Shown piece by piece: positions 36,758 through 46,594 of a stretch of 64,000 nucleotides of DNA. Positions within the stretch are counted from its first letter, which is position 1, and each line of letters starts with the position of its first letter. Under the pieces are notes generated by a model. It did not search any database, had not been told where the DNA came from, and was given only the letters and a program-made list of their open reading frames with translations. A program made the position numbers and the translations under genes. The stretch is from Buttiauxella selenatireducens (GTDB lineage: Bacteria > Pseudomonadota > Gammaproteobacteria > Enterobacterales > Enterobacteriaceae): NCBI RefSeq assembly GCF_031432975.1, contig NZ_CP133838.1:186001-250000 (forward strand). The letters run 5' to 3'.

Positions 36758-37506
36758 TGATGAAACCACTCTTGCTTACCGCCACCTTGTTGGCGGTAGC
36801 CCCGCTGAGTTACAGCCAGGGGCAGGTTACTCTTATTTGTCAGCCTGCATGTTCCACCGCCAATGTGAATGCCAACGACCTGAGTGAACTGGTCACAAGC
36901 TCTGCATTGCCTGCCAATATCGACTGGCGCACCGCGAAGATTTCAACACCTGCGAGCGATGCCGAACAGCAGCAACGCCAGCAGCAGATTGTCGCAAAGC
37001 TTGCAGCACTGGCTAATCAGTTGCGGCAGCAGGGCGATTATCTTCTGGCTCAGCGCGTTAACGTTTTGCGCCAGCGAATCAATGAATGGAAAGCGGTCGG
37101 TGCTTATCGCCTCTCTCTGGACCCGGATGTTGTACGTCTGAAATCTGAATATTCACCGAAGCTTGCGGGCGATTATCGTCTGTACATTACGACCGTTCCG
37201 AAATCGGACCTGACGTTATGGAACAGTTCGCGAACTGACGTCACTTGGGTTGCAGGCAAACAGACCGCTGCTTATGTCTCTATTGACCAGCAACAGCCCG
37301 GTATCGATGCGGACACCGTGACGGTGATTGCGCCAGACGGCACCACGGAAACTGTACCCACAGGTTACTGGAATCGTCGTTACCATGAGCCACAGCCCGG
37401 CAGCCAGATTTGGTTGAACCTGCAAACGTCCGCATTACCACAAGGTTATCAGTCGCTTAACCAGGACATTATCCACTTGCTTACACAACGGACTGTCGCG
37501 CCATGA
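36757..37506 (+). CDS. yjbG: YjbG/GfcC-family periplasmic protein
   Basis: A 249-residue protein with a signal peptide (MMKPLLLTATLLAVAPLSYSQ) and a GfcC-like body; GfcC in group 4 capsule systems has two ubiquitin-like folds and a C-terminal helix. The start at the first ATG of TGATGATG couples it to yjbF. The 3' end overlaps yjbH by 4 bp. Confidence 0.85.
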   Translation: MMKPLLLTATLLAVAPLSYSQGQVTLICQPACSTANVNANDLSELVTSSALPANIDWRTAKISTPASDAEQQQRQQQIVAKLAALANQLRQQGDYLLAQRVNVLRQRINEWKAVGAYRLSLDPDVVRLKSEYSPKLAGDYRLYITTVPKSDLTLWNSSRTDVTWVAGKQTAAYVSIDQQQPGIDADTVTVIAPDGTTETVPTGYWNRRYHEPQPGSQIWLNLQTSALPQGYQSLNQDIIHLLTQRTVAP

Positions 37507-39614
37507 AGCTCACTACACTCAGTTCTATGATTGCGCTGTCTCTTGGCGGCTTCAGTCACGTGGCCAGTGCTGACTGGGGCACGCCGTTATATACCCCGTA
37601 CGTCACCCCTTCGCAGTCAGATTTTGGTGGTGTTGGCTTATTGCAGATGCCCACCGCGCGTATGGCCCCTTCTGGCGAATTCAACGTGAACTACCGGGAC
37701 AATGACCAATACCGTTTCTGGTCGTTAACCCTGCAGTTAATGCCGTGGCTGGAAAGCACCATCCGCTATACCGACGTGCGTACTCGCCGTTACGGTGCGG
37801 AAGATTTCAGTGGTGACCAGACCTATAAAGATAAAGCTATCGACCTGAAAGCTCGCCTGTGGCAGGAAACTCGCTGGACGCCGGACATCTCGTTGGGCTT
37901 CAGAGATATCGGCGGTACGGGCTTGTTCGACAGCGAATATCTGGTGGCGACGAAAGCGGCGGGGCCGTTTGATTTCACGCTTGGTATGGGTTGGGGCTAT
38001 GTTGGCAACAGCGGCAATATCACTAACCCATTCTGCAAAGCCAGCGAGAGTTTTTGCCAGCGCGAGGAAGGTTACAGCGGCAGTGGCGGTAAGGTTGATT
38101 CGGAGCGATTTTTCCACGGCCCAGCGGCACTGTTCGGTGGTGTGGAATACCAGACGCCGTGGCAGCCACTGCGCTTTAAGGTGGAATACGACGGGAATAA
38201 TTACCGTGACGATCGCGCCGGCAAGCTGGCACAAGATAGCCCGATTAACGTTGGGATGCTGTACCGTCTGGGCGACTGGGGCGATCTGAATCTGGGTTAC
38301 GAGCGTGGTAACACGATGACCTTCGGCTTCACGCTGGTCACCAATTTTGAGGCGCTACGCAGTCCGGCACAAAAACCTTCCCGGCCTGTTTATGCGCCAG
38401 CCACGCAACCCGCAGATTTTGACCCGCACACGGCGGATGCCCAGCTTAATGCGCTGCGTGACAACGCCGGTCTATCATCGCCGTCCATCCAGCGAGCAGG
38501 GGATACGGTGTATGTTTCTGGTGAGCAAACCGATTACCGGGTTCGCGAAGAAGGGATCGAGCGCGCTAACCGCATCGTGATGAATAATCTGCCGGAAGGC
38601 ACGCGTCAGATTGTGGTGACTGAAAACAGCGAACGTCTGCCAATGATCAGCCATCGCAGTGATGTGGCGTCGCTTGACCAGGCGTTTAGCGGTGTGCCAC
38701 TCGGCACGGCTGCCCCTGAAAACATTGACGTTCATCTGGAGCCACAGCAGCCACCGCATATGCAGGCTGGATACGCCGAGAAGCAATCTTCTCTGAGCTT
38801 CGACTGGTCGCCGATATTAAACCAGTCATTCGGCGGACCTGAATCGTTCTATATGTATCAATTTGCGCTGAGCGGCAGTGTCGATTACCAACTGACCGAT
38901 AACTGGAAAATTGGCGGCGTGGCGTGGCTTAACGTGTACAACAACTACGACAAGTTCAACTTCACCGCTCCTCCGCCTGACAGCCACATTCCACAGGTGC
39001 GTACCCATATTCGTGAGTATGTCGACAGTAGCGACCTGTACCTGAATAACCTGCAACTTACGCGTATTGGCGCACTGGGCGATGGTTGGTACATGCAGAA
39101 CTACGGCGGCTATCTGGAGATGATGTTTGCCGGGGTGGGGAGCGAAGTGCTGTACCGTCCGCTGGATCAACAGTGGGCCGTGGGTGCCGATCTGAACTGG
39201 GTTAAACAGCGTGACTGGAACGACCCGATGAGAATGGCCGACTACAGCGTGACCACCGGAAATGTGACGGGTTACTGGCAGCCGTGGTTTGCCGATGAGT
39301 TCCTGTTGAAAGTGAGTGTCGGGCGCTATCTGGCGGGCGATAAAGGCGGCACGCTGGATATTTCTCGCCGCTTCTCAAGCGGGATTACCGCTGGCGCCTA
39401 CGCCACATTGACCAACGTGTCGTCTCACGATTACGGCGAAGGGAGCTTCACTAAAGGGTTCTATATCTCGATTCCACTGGATTTGCTGAGCACGCGACCG
39501 ACGAACACCGAGGCAGGCTTCAACTGGGTTCCGTTGACGCGTGATGGCGGCCAGCCATTGCAGAAACGTTACTCGCTGTACGGCTTCACGGATGCGCGCG
39601 GTGCGCAATATTGA
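37503..39614 (+). CDS. yjbH: YjbH/GfcD-family outer-membrane beta-barrel protein
   Basis: A 703-residue protein with a cleavable signal (to about residue 23) and many alternating amphipathic strands. The N-terminal GGVGLLQMPTARMAPSGEF motif is the hallmark of the YjbH/GfcD family. These are predicted large outer-membrane barrels thought to help polysaccharide reach the surface. Composition returns to GC-richer, core-like DNA. Confidence 0.9.
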   Translation: MKLTTLSSMIALSLGGFSHVASADWGTPLYTPYVTPSQSDFGGVGLLQMPTARMAPSGEFNVNYRDNDQYRFWSLTLQLMPWLESTIRYTDVRTRRYGAEDFSGDQTYKDKAIDLKARLWQETRWTPDISLGFRDIGGTGLFDSEYLVATKAAGPFDFTLGMGWGYVGNSGNITNPFCKASESFCQREEGYSGSGGKVDSERFFHGPAALFGGVEYQTPWQPLRFKVEYDGNNYRDDRAGKLAQDSPINVGMLYRLGDWGDLNLGYERGNTMTFGFTLVTNFEALRSPAQKPSRPVYAPATQPADFDPHTADAQLNALRDNAGLSSPSIQRAGDTVYVSGEQTDYRVREEGIERANRIVMNNLPEGTRQIVVTENSERLPMISHRSDVASLDQAFSGVPLGTAAPENIDVHLEPQQPPHMQAGYAEKQSSLSFDWSPILNQSFGGPESFYMYQFALSGSVDYQLTDNWKIGGVAWLNVYNNYDKFNFTAPPPDSHIPQVRTHIREYVDSSDLYLNNLQLTRIGALGDGWYMQNYGGYLEMMFAGVGSEVLYRPLDQQWAVGADLNWVKQRDWNDPMRMADYSVTTGNVTGYWQPWFADEFLLKVSVGRYLAGDKGGTLDISRRFSSGITAGAYATLTNVSSHDYGEGSFTKGFYISIPLDLLSTRPTNTEAGFNWVPLTRDGGQPLQKRYSLYGFTDARGAQY

Positions 39615-39650
39615 GTGTTGCCTTCCATGGCTAATTTTTATGAGTATTAA

Positions 39651-39666
39651 GGGCGGTTTACCGCCC
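39651..39666. terminator. Bidirectional terminator between yjbH and the chemoreceptor gene
   Basis: Stem GGGCGG / CCGCCC with a TTTA loop lies between the convergent yjbH and chemoreceptor genes. T-richness on either side is modest. Confidence 0.6.
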
Positions 39667-39698
39667 ATTTCCCAGGTCGTTGGCACAGCAAAAAATCG

Positions 39699-41633
39699 TT
39701 AAAACTCTACCCAGCTATCTTTACTGTTCGCCGCCGTTTTTCTGGCTGGTTTTGGCTGAGTGTGATGAGGGGCAGAAGGGCGAATGTCTGCCGCCTCCGT
39801 TTGGGTTTTTGAAACCCGAAATATCGACACCACTTTCTCCAACTGCACCGCCTGATCTTCAAGCGAGCTTGCGGCAGCGGAAGATTCTTCGACTAATGCC
39901 GCATTCTGTTGGGTCGTTGTATCCATTTCTGCCATCGCTTGCGCAATCTGCGAAATCCCTCGACTTTGTTCATCGGTCGCCGCCGCAATTTCACTCATGA
40001 TATCTCTCACCTGGATAACGGACGTTTCAATATTTTCCATGGCGACACCTGCACCTTCCACCAGACGGAACCCTGAATCGACGTAAGAAACTGATTCGTG
40101 AATTAAGGTTTCAATCTCTTTTGCTGACTGCGCACTTCGCTGCGCCAGGTTACGCACTTCACCGGCTACTACGGCAAAACCTTTCCCTTGATCTCCCGCT
40201 CGTGCTGCTTCAACGGCGGCATTCAACGCCAGAATATTGGTCTGGAATGCGATGCTGTTGATGACGGTCGTGATTTCCGAAATACGGTGCGAGCTGCTCT
40301 GCACGTTTTTCATCGTGTCGATGACCATCTTAGAAATCTGACTTCCTTCATTGGCTTTTTGCGAGGCGGCTTCCGCTAACTGACGCGCATGTTTGGCATT
40401 TTCGGCATTCAGGGCGACGGTGGATGTCAGCTCTTCCATGCTGGCGGCGGTCTCCACCACGGCGGCAGATTGCTGCTCGGTACGTGCGGATAAATCCATA
40501 TTACCGGCGGCAATTTCAGACGATGAGCGCGCAACGCTGTCGACGCCATCACGCACGTTATGAATAATATCTTTCAAATTGTTGTTCATCGTGGCGACAG
40601 CCTGCATCAGCAGACCCGGCTCATCACGACGGACACTTTCCAGCGTGCTGGTGAGGTCGCCTTTGGCAATTTGCTCGGCAACCTGCAGCGTTTCAATCAA
40701 TGGGCGCGTAATAGAACGGGTGATCACGAAGGCCATCAATATGCCGATAATAATCCCGATAAGCGCGACGATTTCCATCTGCAACTCGGCATTCAATACG
40801 CCTTTCTCAGCCGTTTTTTGTTGTAGCGTAAATTGATTTGTGACCGCACTCGTTAACTCCACCGCCCGCGCAGTTAAGTTGTTCGATGCCGTGTTAACCG
40901 TATTCCATGAGGTACGATAAAGCGGCATTTCCGCAGCAAAACCGTGCATTTCCTGCATGCTTTTTTGCAGCCAGTCGTGTTGTATCGCCGGAAGCACCGC
41001 TAACATTTGTTCGGCGCTGGTCATGGCGTTGGCAAGACGCTCATTGAGGGCTTTTTGACTCTGCTCTGTTGGGTTTTCTTTATAATCGTTCAGCGCGGAG
41101 TCGATATCATTGAACATAAAAGCGAGCTGCGAAAGCTGGGTTTGCTGATCGTCATTCAGCGTATTGTCACGGCTTAGCCGATCGGCAATTAAAGACTTGT
41201 TATAGAGATCTTTCGAATTCAGGAGTTGAATATCTTTCTCTTTTTGACTTAACGCGTCAACAAAAGGGCGAGTTGCCGCGATATAGTTTTTAACCGCTTT
41301 TTCAGTGACGACCAGTGACTGCATCCCTTCAGTTGACCAGCTAAGATGCTTCATTTGGCTCACAATGGTATCCATTTTTGCCAGCGCACTTTTATTTTGC
41401 TCAAGGTATTTTGCATTATGGGTGTATTGGTAATTGGTACGGCCCAGTCTTGCGGCTGAAAGTGAGTTAAATAATTGTGTGCTCATCGACATTTTATTAA
41501 TTTTATCTTGCACGTTTTTTAAGCCGACGATGCCCGATATCACGATAGCAACAGTAACCAACAAAACCACTGTAAAACCAAAGGAAAGCTTTTTACTCAC
41601 TTTTAAATTTGAAAAATAGTTTTTTACACTCAT
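39699..41633 (-). CDS. Methyl-accepting chemotaxis protein
   Basis: Transmembrane chemoreceptor of 644 residues. TM1 lies at about 16-37, a long all-helical periplasmic sensor at about 40-285, TM2 at about 288-310, then HAMP, methylation helices and the signalling hairpin ([30 protein letters not shown]). The C-terminus SWVEF resembles the NWETF pentapeptide that tethers CheR/CheB. The long periplasmic part resembles helical-bimodular sensors; the ligand is unknown. A weak FliA-like -10 (ACCGAAAC) lies upstream on the minus strand. Confidence 0.93.
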   Translation of the reverse strand: MSVKNYFSNLKVSKKLSFGFTVVLLVTVAIVISGIVGLKNVQDKINKMSMSTQLFNSLSAARLGRTNYQYTHNAKYLEQNKSALAKMDTIVSQMKHLSWSTEGMQSLVVTEKAVKNYIAATRPFVDALSQKEKDIQLLNSKDLYNKSLIADRLSRDNTLNDDQQTQLSQLAFMFNDIDSALNDYKENPTEQSQKALNERLANAMTSAEQMLAVLPAIQHDWLQKSMQEMHGFAAEMPLYRTSWNTVNTASNNLTARAVELTSAVTNQFTLQQKTAEKGVLNAELQMEIVALIGIIIGILMAFVITRSITRPLIETLQVAEQIAKGDLTSTLESVRRDEPGLLMQAVATMNNNLKDIIHNVRDGVDSVARSSSEIAAGNMDLSARTEQQSAAVVETAASMEELTSTVALNAENAKHARQLAEAASQKANEGSQISKMVIDTMKNVQSSSHRISEITTVINSIAFQTNILALNAAVEAARAGDQGKGFAVVAGEVRNLAQRSAQSAKEIETLIHESVSYVDSGFRLVEGAGVAMENIETSVIQVRDIMSEIAAATDEQSRGISQIAQAMAEMDTTTQQNAALVEESSAAASSLEDQAVQLEKVVSIFRVSKTQTEAADIRPSAPHHTQPKPARKTAANSKDSWVEF

Positions 41634-41670
41634 CGTTATATTCCGTTTCGGTGTGAAGCCCAGGTGCTTA

Positions 41671-41702
41671 TAAAAAGGCCCTGGGCATACTATGCCCAGG
41701 GC
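41671..41702 (-). terminator. Rho-independent terminator of the winged-helix gene
   Basis: Perfect 12-bp stem GCCCTGGGCATA / TATGCCCAGGGC with a 1-base loop as drawn, followed on the minus strand by TTTTTA. Confidence 0.9.
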
Positions 41703-41720
41703 AAGAGATTCTGAGGCGAC

Positions 41721-42170
41721 TCAATCTCCCAGAATATTAACTAACTTCACTCTCTCCTTTGTTTGCTCAGAATTAGGCAGGAGATCACTAATTCTGTAAT
41801 AGACTGGCGTGATATCAAGGTAGTTAATAATGTAGCCACAGCCCTTGATGTTACGAATAAAGTCGGCAGGTAAGCCCAACGTGTTAAGTTTCTTATTAAG
41901 GTTGTGGAGTACCTGCCACAAACGTTGTGATGAAGAACTGAGGTCATTATTTTCCCATACGTTCTTGAACAATTCTTCTTTGGTCACTTCTCTATTACGG
42001 GCATGCTTTAACAGATACAAAAATAACTGCAACATAGTCTCATTAAATGAAATTGTGCCGAAAATAAAATTTTTATTAGCTCGGGTAGAAGGAAGGCGAT
42101 ACATCCGCCCAGTTTCTACATCAAAATGAATTTCTTTGCCGATAATAAAGCCATATAAATGGTAGCTCAT
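41721..42170 (-). CDS. Winged-helix (OmpR/CadC-type) DNA-binding protein without a TM segment
   Basis: A 149-residue protein if started at MSYHLYGFIIG; ATGs at 42179 and 42239 are alternatives, the latter adding a hydrophobic stretch. The winged-helix fold is seen in TMLQLFLYLLKHARNREVTKEELFKNVWE...SQRLWQVLHNLNKKL...IRNIKGCGYII, which is the Trans_reg_C pattern of CadC-like regulators. No receiver domain is present. It has its own terminator and is divergent from the marT-like regulator across about 670 bp. Target unknown. Confidence 0.75.
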   Translation of the reverse strand: MSYHLYGFIIGKEIHFDVETGRMYRLPSTRANKNFIFGTISFNETMLQLFLYLLKHARNREVTKEELFKNVWENNDLSSSSQRLWQVLHNLNKKLNTLGLPADFIRNIKGCGYIINYLDITPVYYRISDLLPNSEQTKERVKLVNILGD

Positions 42171-42239
42171 GTCTTTCATGCTCATAGGTAATAGCAATGG
42201 CCATAGTATTGCCGAACATATATATTTCTTATAAGCCAC

Positions 42240-42844
42240 AAACTTTATAAGGACGATTATATGTGGGCAGAAAATACTTTCAACATCGAGTCAGACCTGC
42301 GTTTTTTAGCCCTTAAAATGGGGTCGGTGAAGCGTAACGAGTTGCCTGAGTGAAATTTTCAGCATAAAGTTTTGATAAAAAGCGTGGTGTTAATTATTTA
42401 TGCTGGTTTTGGTCATATCGCCATAGCTCAATGTAAAACACCAAATTTCTGTTTTAAACAGAGAGTTCAACTGGATAACCCGATACAGATCTGTTTTTAC
42501 TGGATTATCTGTGCTGAATTAAGCTTTGAATGCTATTGCGTCTCTGCTCCCTTCCTTCCAGTCAATAACCTTAATCAAGATTGACGTTGTCCATCGTTTA
42601 ACCAATACATCTGCCGAAGGATGAATCTCATCATAAAGGCTCCGGATGCAATGAGGAGTGATGTTATGTGATTTATACTGATTCAGAGTCCTGAGTTATT
42701 ACTCTTGTCAGCGTGCATGCGGTACAGGATGTAATCTGTAGTTTGTTGATTATAAAAAAGAAAAAATATGATTAAGATTTTTTTGATTTTACAGGTTGTG
42801 GTCGGCGAGACAATAACGCCCGCTCTTTCGTTAAGTGGAGCTCA
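42240..42844. other. Spacer between two divergent winged-helix regulator genes
   Basis: About 600 bp, AT-rich, with no convincing gene. A 70-codon frame at 42372-42584 has no recognisable features and no ribosome site. It probably contains both promoters; I see no clear repeat or operator. Confidence 0.5.
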
Positions 42845-43642
42845 ATGATGAGACGTGTTTTCCTGATCAATGGCACTCTTGTTTTTGATCCGGATAAACA
42901 CAGCCTTCGTCCTGTGCAAGGCCATGACGGAAGAGCTGTTGTTATCCACACGCCTGCGAGCGAATGTTTACTGAAGCTGCTTGAGCATAATAATCAGGTG
43001 CTAACGCAGAAGTTTTTGTTCGAAGAGGTGTGGGAAAAACACGGTTCAGTGGTCACGACGAATACGCTTTACCAGAATATTGCGTCAATCAGGAAAGGGC
43101 TCAAATCAGCGGGTCTTGCCGAAGACATCATCAAAACAATGCCAAAGATGGGGTTTAAGTCGATAGCCGTATTGCGCATTGGCGTTCCCGAAGATTTTTT
43201 ATCTGAATCAGAAACTCAGCCAGAAGTATTCACAAACATACCTGCCAGCATGGTTGAGAATAAAAAAACACCTGGTCGTTTTGCGCACTTTATAAGTTCA
43301 AAATGGTCCTTTTTATTTGCGGGCCTGCTTGCCGTACTTTGCTGGGGCATGCTTGTTATAAACCTGATAAAAGAAGACTCATTTTACAAAAACTATAGCT
43401 ACATCGGCTTGGTTAACGGCTGTGAACTTTACTCTTCTTATCCTGGTGTAGATACCAGCACAAACAGTTTTGTCGCCATGAATAAACGTTATCCTCTGGT
43501 TTGTAACATGGGCAGCGTCGTTTATATGACGATAAATCGTCTACAGGAAGGCTCATCCGTTCAGCTATGTAATAAGAAAATAGAAATCCGTGACGCGCAC
43601 TGCAAGTCCTACTTTTTCAAACGAGGTGCCTATGAACAATAA
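42845..43642 (+). CDS. MarT/ToxR-like membrane transcription regulator
   Basis: A 265-residue one-membrane-span regulator. The cytoplasmic winged-helix domain (about 10-110) contains LLKLLEHNNQVLTQKFLFEEVWEKHGSVVTTNTLYQNIASIRKGL and the wing motif TMPKMGFK. A TM helix lies at about 153-172 (WSFLFAGLLAVLCWGMLVINL). The periplasmic part has four Cys that could form disulfides. It overlaps the downstream small membrane protein gene by 11 bp, the arrangement seen for marT-fidL in Salmonella. Confidence 0.82.
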   Translation: MMRRVFLINGTLVFDPDKHSLRPVQGHDGRAVVIHTPASECLLKLLEHNNQVLTQKFLFEEVWEKHGSVVTTNTLYQNIASIRKGLKSAGLAEDIIKTMPKMGFKSIAVLRIGVPEDFLSESETQPEVFTNIPASMVENKKTPGRFAHFISSKWSFLFAGLLAVLCWGMLVINLIKEDSFYKNYSYIGLVNGCELYSSYPGVDTSTNSFVAMNKRYPLVCNMGSVVYMTINRLQEGSSVQLCNKKIEIRDAHCKSYFFKRGAYEQ

Positions 43643-44120
43643 AAAATTAGGTGTTATCTGGGTAGGCATTTTGTCAATGATTATTATCCCATTGCTATCT
43701 ATCGCGTATATTCGTTACGATGAAAATCATTTCTCCTGTGAAAGTCAGTTAATCCTTATTGGTAAGGATGACCATTATAATTCGATTATGCATTATACCT
43801 TCGCGGATGGTTTCGGGAGTTTTGAAAGTTTGGGATCATTCCATCGTAGTCATAATCCCCCTGTATCTCGCACCAATAATTTCCCCTTCAAATATTGGAA
43901 GGAGCAAGGCGACACGATTATGGTCGCTGACGATAGCAGCGATCCGCCGGAAGACATGAAGCAACTTTTCACCTTCCTGCCTGACTTTTTTTATACTAAA
44001 GATCGCGGGCTGCGCGTGCATATCTTGCGTGAAAATGACTCGGGATATCTCTTTACCGACAATAATTCGCCTCTGTTTTACTGTACCCGTATACCTGCGC
44101 GCTCCCTCAATCCGAATTAA
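43632..44120 (+). CDS. FidL-like membrane protein paired with the MarT-like regulator
   Basis: A 162-residue protein with one N-terminal TM (about 6-25, LGVIWVGILSMIIIPLLSIAYI) and a periplasmic domain with two Cys. The start at 43632 is inside the regulator gene and follows GAGG. By analogy with FidL or ToxS it could modulate the periplasmic part of the regulator; this is inference from gene pairing. Its 3' end overlaps the end of the convergent araC-type gene by about 14 bp. Confidence 0.7.
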   Translation: MNNKKLGVIWVGILSMIIIPLLSIAYIRYDENHFSCESQLILIGKDDHYNSIMHYTFADGFGSFESLGSFHRSHNPPVSRTNNFPFKYWKEQGDTIMVADDSSDPPEDMKQLFTFLPDFFYTKDRGLRVHILRENDSGYLFTDNNSPLFYCTRIPARSLNPN

Positions 44121-44931
44121 TATGCACCTTACTGTAGCGCCGCTTCCATGCGGCGGGTGTTAATCCCATCGCTTTACGAAATACCTTCCGGAAATAGCCC
44201 ACATCCTGAAACCCGCAACGTTCGGCAACTTCGCTCAATGAGCAGGCGTCGCCAATCAACATTTTCTCTGCACTGTGCACGCGCTGACGGTGAATCGCCT
44301 CGGTAATGGTTAACTGGAAAGTCTGACGGTAAACGCGCCCAAGATAGTCCGCATTGCAATGCAACTGGCTTGAAAGCATCGATGTGGAAATCGGCAGATG
44401 AAATTGAGTGCGAATTAATTGTTGTGCTTTGTAAGCAAGGACTGCGCCACTGTTATCTGTATGCGTATTGTCGAGCACTGCTACGGAAAGTTGCTGCATG
44501 ATCAGCAATAAAATTAACTCCAGTGCGCTGCTGCGCATCATGGATTCTTGCTCGCTTAAAAACTGGCGGAATAAAGAAATAACATATTGGGGGTTAATCA
44601 CTTGCCCATGTTGAGGTAGTGATATTAACGATACCGGCAAGTCTGATTTTTTATTATGTTGCGCATTGAGTTCGAAGTGTAGCCAGTAGAATTTTAAATC
44701 AGACGGGAAGGTTCCTACTCCGACGTGTTTCCTGTGGGGCCAGAGTAATAAACTTTCCCCTTCTTTAACGCTGAACAGCGTGTCATTTTCCCGGATCGTA
44801 AGTATCCCTTTTTCAACAAAAATTAATTCCCACGAGTCGAGCTCACGCTGTGGATGTCTACCGACACCTCGCGAAATAAACAAGCCGCCATTTTGCACCG
44901 ATATGGGTAAAGATATATTTAAATCAAGCAA
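44107..44931 (-). CDS. AraC-family regulator of the arabinofuranosidase operon
   Basis: A 274-residue regulator. The N-terminal cupin-like sensor (WELIFVEKGILTIRENDTLFSVKEGESLLLWP) is followed by two helix-turn-helix motifs (ISTSMLSSQLHCNADYLGRVYR and LSEVAERCGFQDVGYFRKVFRKAMGLTPAAWKRR). It is divergent from the GPH transporter gene, so it probably controls the transporter and GH127 genes, activated by an arabinose-containing oligosaccharide (inferred). Confidence 0.88.
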   Translation of the reverse strand: MLDLNISLPISVQNGGLFISRGVGRHPQRELDSWELIFVEKGILTIRENDTLFSVKEGESLLLWPHRKHVGVGTFPSDLKFYWLHFELNAQHNKKSDLPVSLISLPQHGQVINPQYVISLFRQFLSEQESMMRSSALELILLLIMQQLSVAVLDNTHTDNSGAVLAYKAQQLIRTQFHLPISTSMLSSQLHCNADYLGRVYRQTFQLTITEAIHRQRVHSAEKMLIGDACSLSEVAERCGFQDVGYFRKVFRKAMGLTPAAWKRRYSKVHINSD

Positions 44932-45181
44932 TTAGATCACCATTGAATCTGTTTTCCCGAACCAGTGTAGTAAAAAACCTTCGCTGGGTGGGATTACTCA
45001 CGACGTTTGGCGATCTTGTTCACAGTTTTATCTTTAGGTCGGAATTGTCATCTTTTTATACTTTTCTCTCGCCTTGTTGCTCTCTAGATTGAGTGCCAAT
45101 TTATGTAGGTCATTTGCAAATACAAAAATAACAAACCCAGTTTTTAAATCCAAATACCCATAAAATATCGAGGCGTAAATC

Positions 45182-46585
45182 ATGACCTCTACCCCTATAA
45201 ATAATACTGATATTTCAACTTCGGCTTTAAATGACAGGCTCTCGATACGCGAGAAAATAGGTTACGGATTAGGTGATGCGGGCGGAACAGTTATCACCTG
45301 TCTTATCATGAATTTCCTCACCTTTTTCTATACCGATGTTTTTGGATTAACCCCCGCTATTGTCGGCACGCTGTTTATCGCTTTGCGTGTCTTTGACGCC
45401 ATTTCCGACCCTCTGATGGGGATTCTGGCTGACCGTACACAAAGCCGCTTTGGGCGCTTTCGCCCGTGGCAATTGTGGGTTGCGGTGCCGATTGGCGTTA
45501 TCGGCGTGCTGACCTTCACCGTGCCAGACCTCAGCGCCAATATGAAAATCCTTTGGGCATTCGGTACCTACCTTTTGCTTTCCATCGGCTATACCGCCAT
45601 CAACGTGCCTTACTGTGCGTTGATCAACACCATGACAACTCGCCACGATGAAGTGATTTCCTGTCAGTCCTGGCGCTTTGTGCTGTGTGGCGTAGCGGGC
45701 TTTTTGGTATCCGTTGGTTTGCCGTGGCTTGTGGAAATCATCGGTCAGGGCAACGCCGCAAAAGGCTACCAGATGGGTGTCGGCATTTTGTGTACCGTGG
45801 CGGTGGGAATGTTCCTGTGCTGCTTCTTCTGGGTGCGCGAACGTGTGCCGTTGGCGTTGATGGGCAAATTTACCCTGCGCGAACACCTGGCGGGCCTGCG
45901 TAAAAATGACCAACTGTTACTGAGCCTGGTGATGTCGTTCCTGCTGATCAACGTGTTTAACCTGCGCGGTGGCGGCTACATGTATTTCATCACCTATGTA
46001 CTGCAAGGTAGCGCTGGCTTTGCCTCTCTGTTCTTCACCATGGTGACGTTCGCATCGATTCTGGGTGCGGTGATCGTTAACCCGCTGGCTAAGCGTTTCG
46101 ATACCGTAAAACTCTATTACTACACCAATCTGGTGTTGGCCGTTCTTGCCGTTGGCATGTGGCTTTTACCTACCGGCGCGGCGTTCCAGACCTTATGGTT
46201 GTTCGTGATACTGGCAAATGGCGTGATTCTCGGTTTCACGTTGCCGTTGCACTTTTCCATCATGGCATTTGCCGATGATTACGGCGAATGGAAAACCGGT
46301 GTGCGTTCATCTGGCATGAACTTCGCGTTCAATCTGTTCTTTATCAAATTAGCCTGGGCCGCCAGTGCCGGAATCATCAGTCTGGTGTTTATATTCGTGG
46401 CCTATCAGCCAGGCCCAGAACACCAAACAGCGGCGTCGTTATCAGGCATTACCGCGCTGGAAACCTTGTTGCCGGCCGCATTCCATCTGTTACTGGCTCT
46501 GGCGATTCGCCGTTGCCGTTTGAATAACCCCATGATGGCGCAAATTTCCACTGACCTACGTCAGCGCCATGTCCAGACCGCCTGA
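45182..46585 (+). CDS. GPH-family glycoside-cation symporter
   Basis: MelB/YicJ/XynT-like membrane transporter, 467 residues with about twelve TM helices. The N-terminal [16 protein letters not shown]...FFYTDVFGL and the loop motif [26 protein letters not shown] are diagnostic. A GAGG ribosome site lies before the ATG. It lies 9 bp before the GH127 gene and likely imports beta-L-arabinofuranosyl oligosaccharides. Confidence 0.92.
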   Translation: MTSTPINNTDISTSALNDRLSIREKIGYGLGDAGGTVITCLIMNFLTFFYTDVFGLTPAIVGTLFIALRVFDAISDPLMGILADRTQSRFGRFRPWQLWVAVPIGVIGVLTFTVPDLSANMKILWAFGTYLLLSIGYTAINVPYCALINTMTTRHDEVISCQSWRFVLCGVAGFLVSVGLPWLVEIIGQGNAAKGYQMGVGILCTVAVGMFLCCFFWVRERVPLALMGKFTLREHLAGLRKNDQLLLSLVMSFLLINVFNLRGGGYMYFITYVLQGSAGFASLFFTMVTFASILGAVIVNPLAKRFDTVKLYYYTNLVLAVLAVGMWLLPTGAAFQTLWLFVILANGVILGFTLPLHFSIMAFADDYGEWKTGVRSSGMNFAFNLFFIKLAWAASAGIISLVFIFVAYQPGPEHQTAASLSGITALETLLPAAFHLLLALAIRRCRLNNPMMAQISTDLRQRHVQTA

Positions 46586-46594
46586 GGAGTTGTT

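Noticed and set aside
42372-42584. 70-codon frame between the winged-helix genes
   Set aside because: No ribosome site or conserved features; lies in AT-rich spacer.
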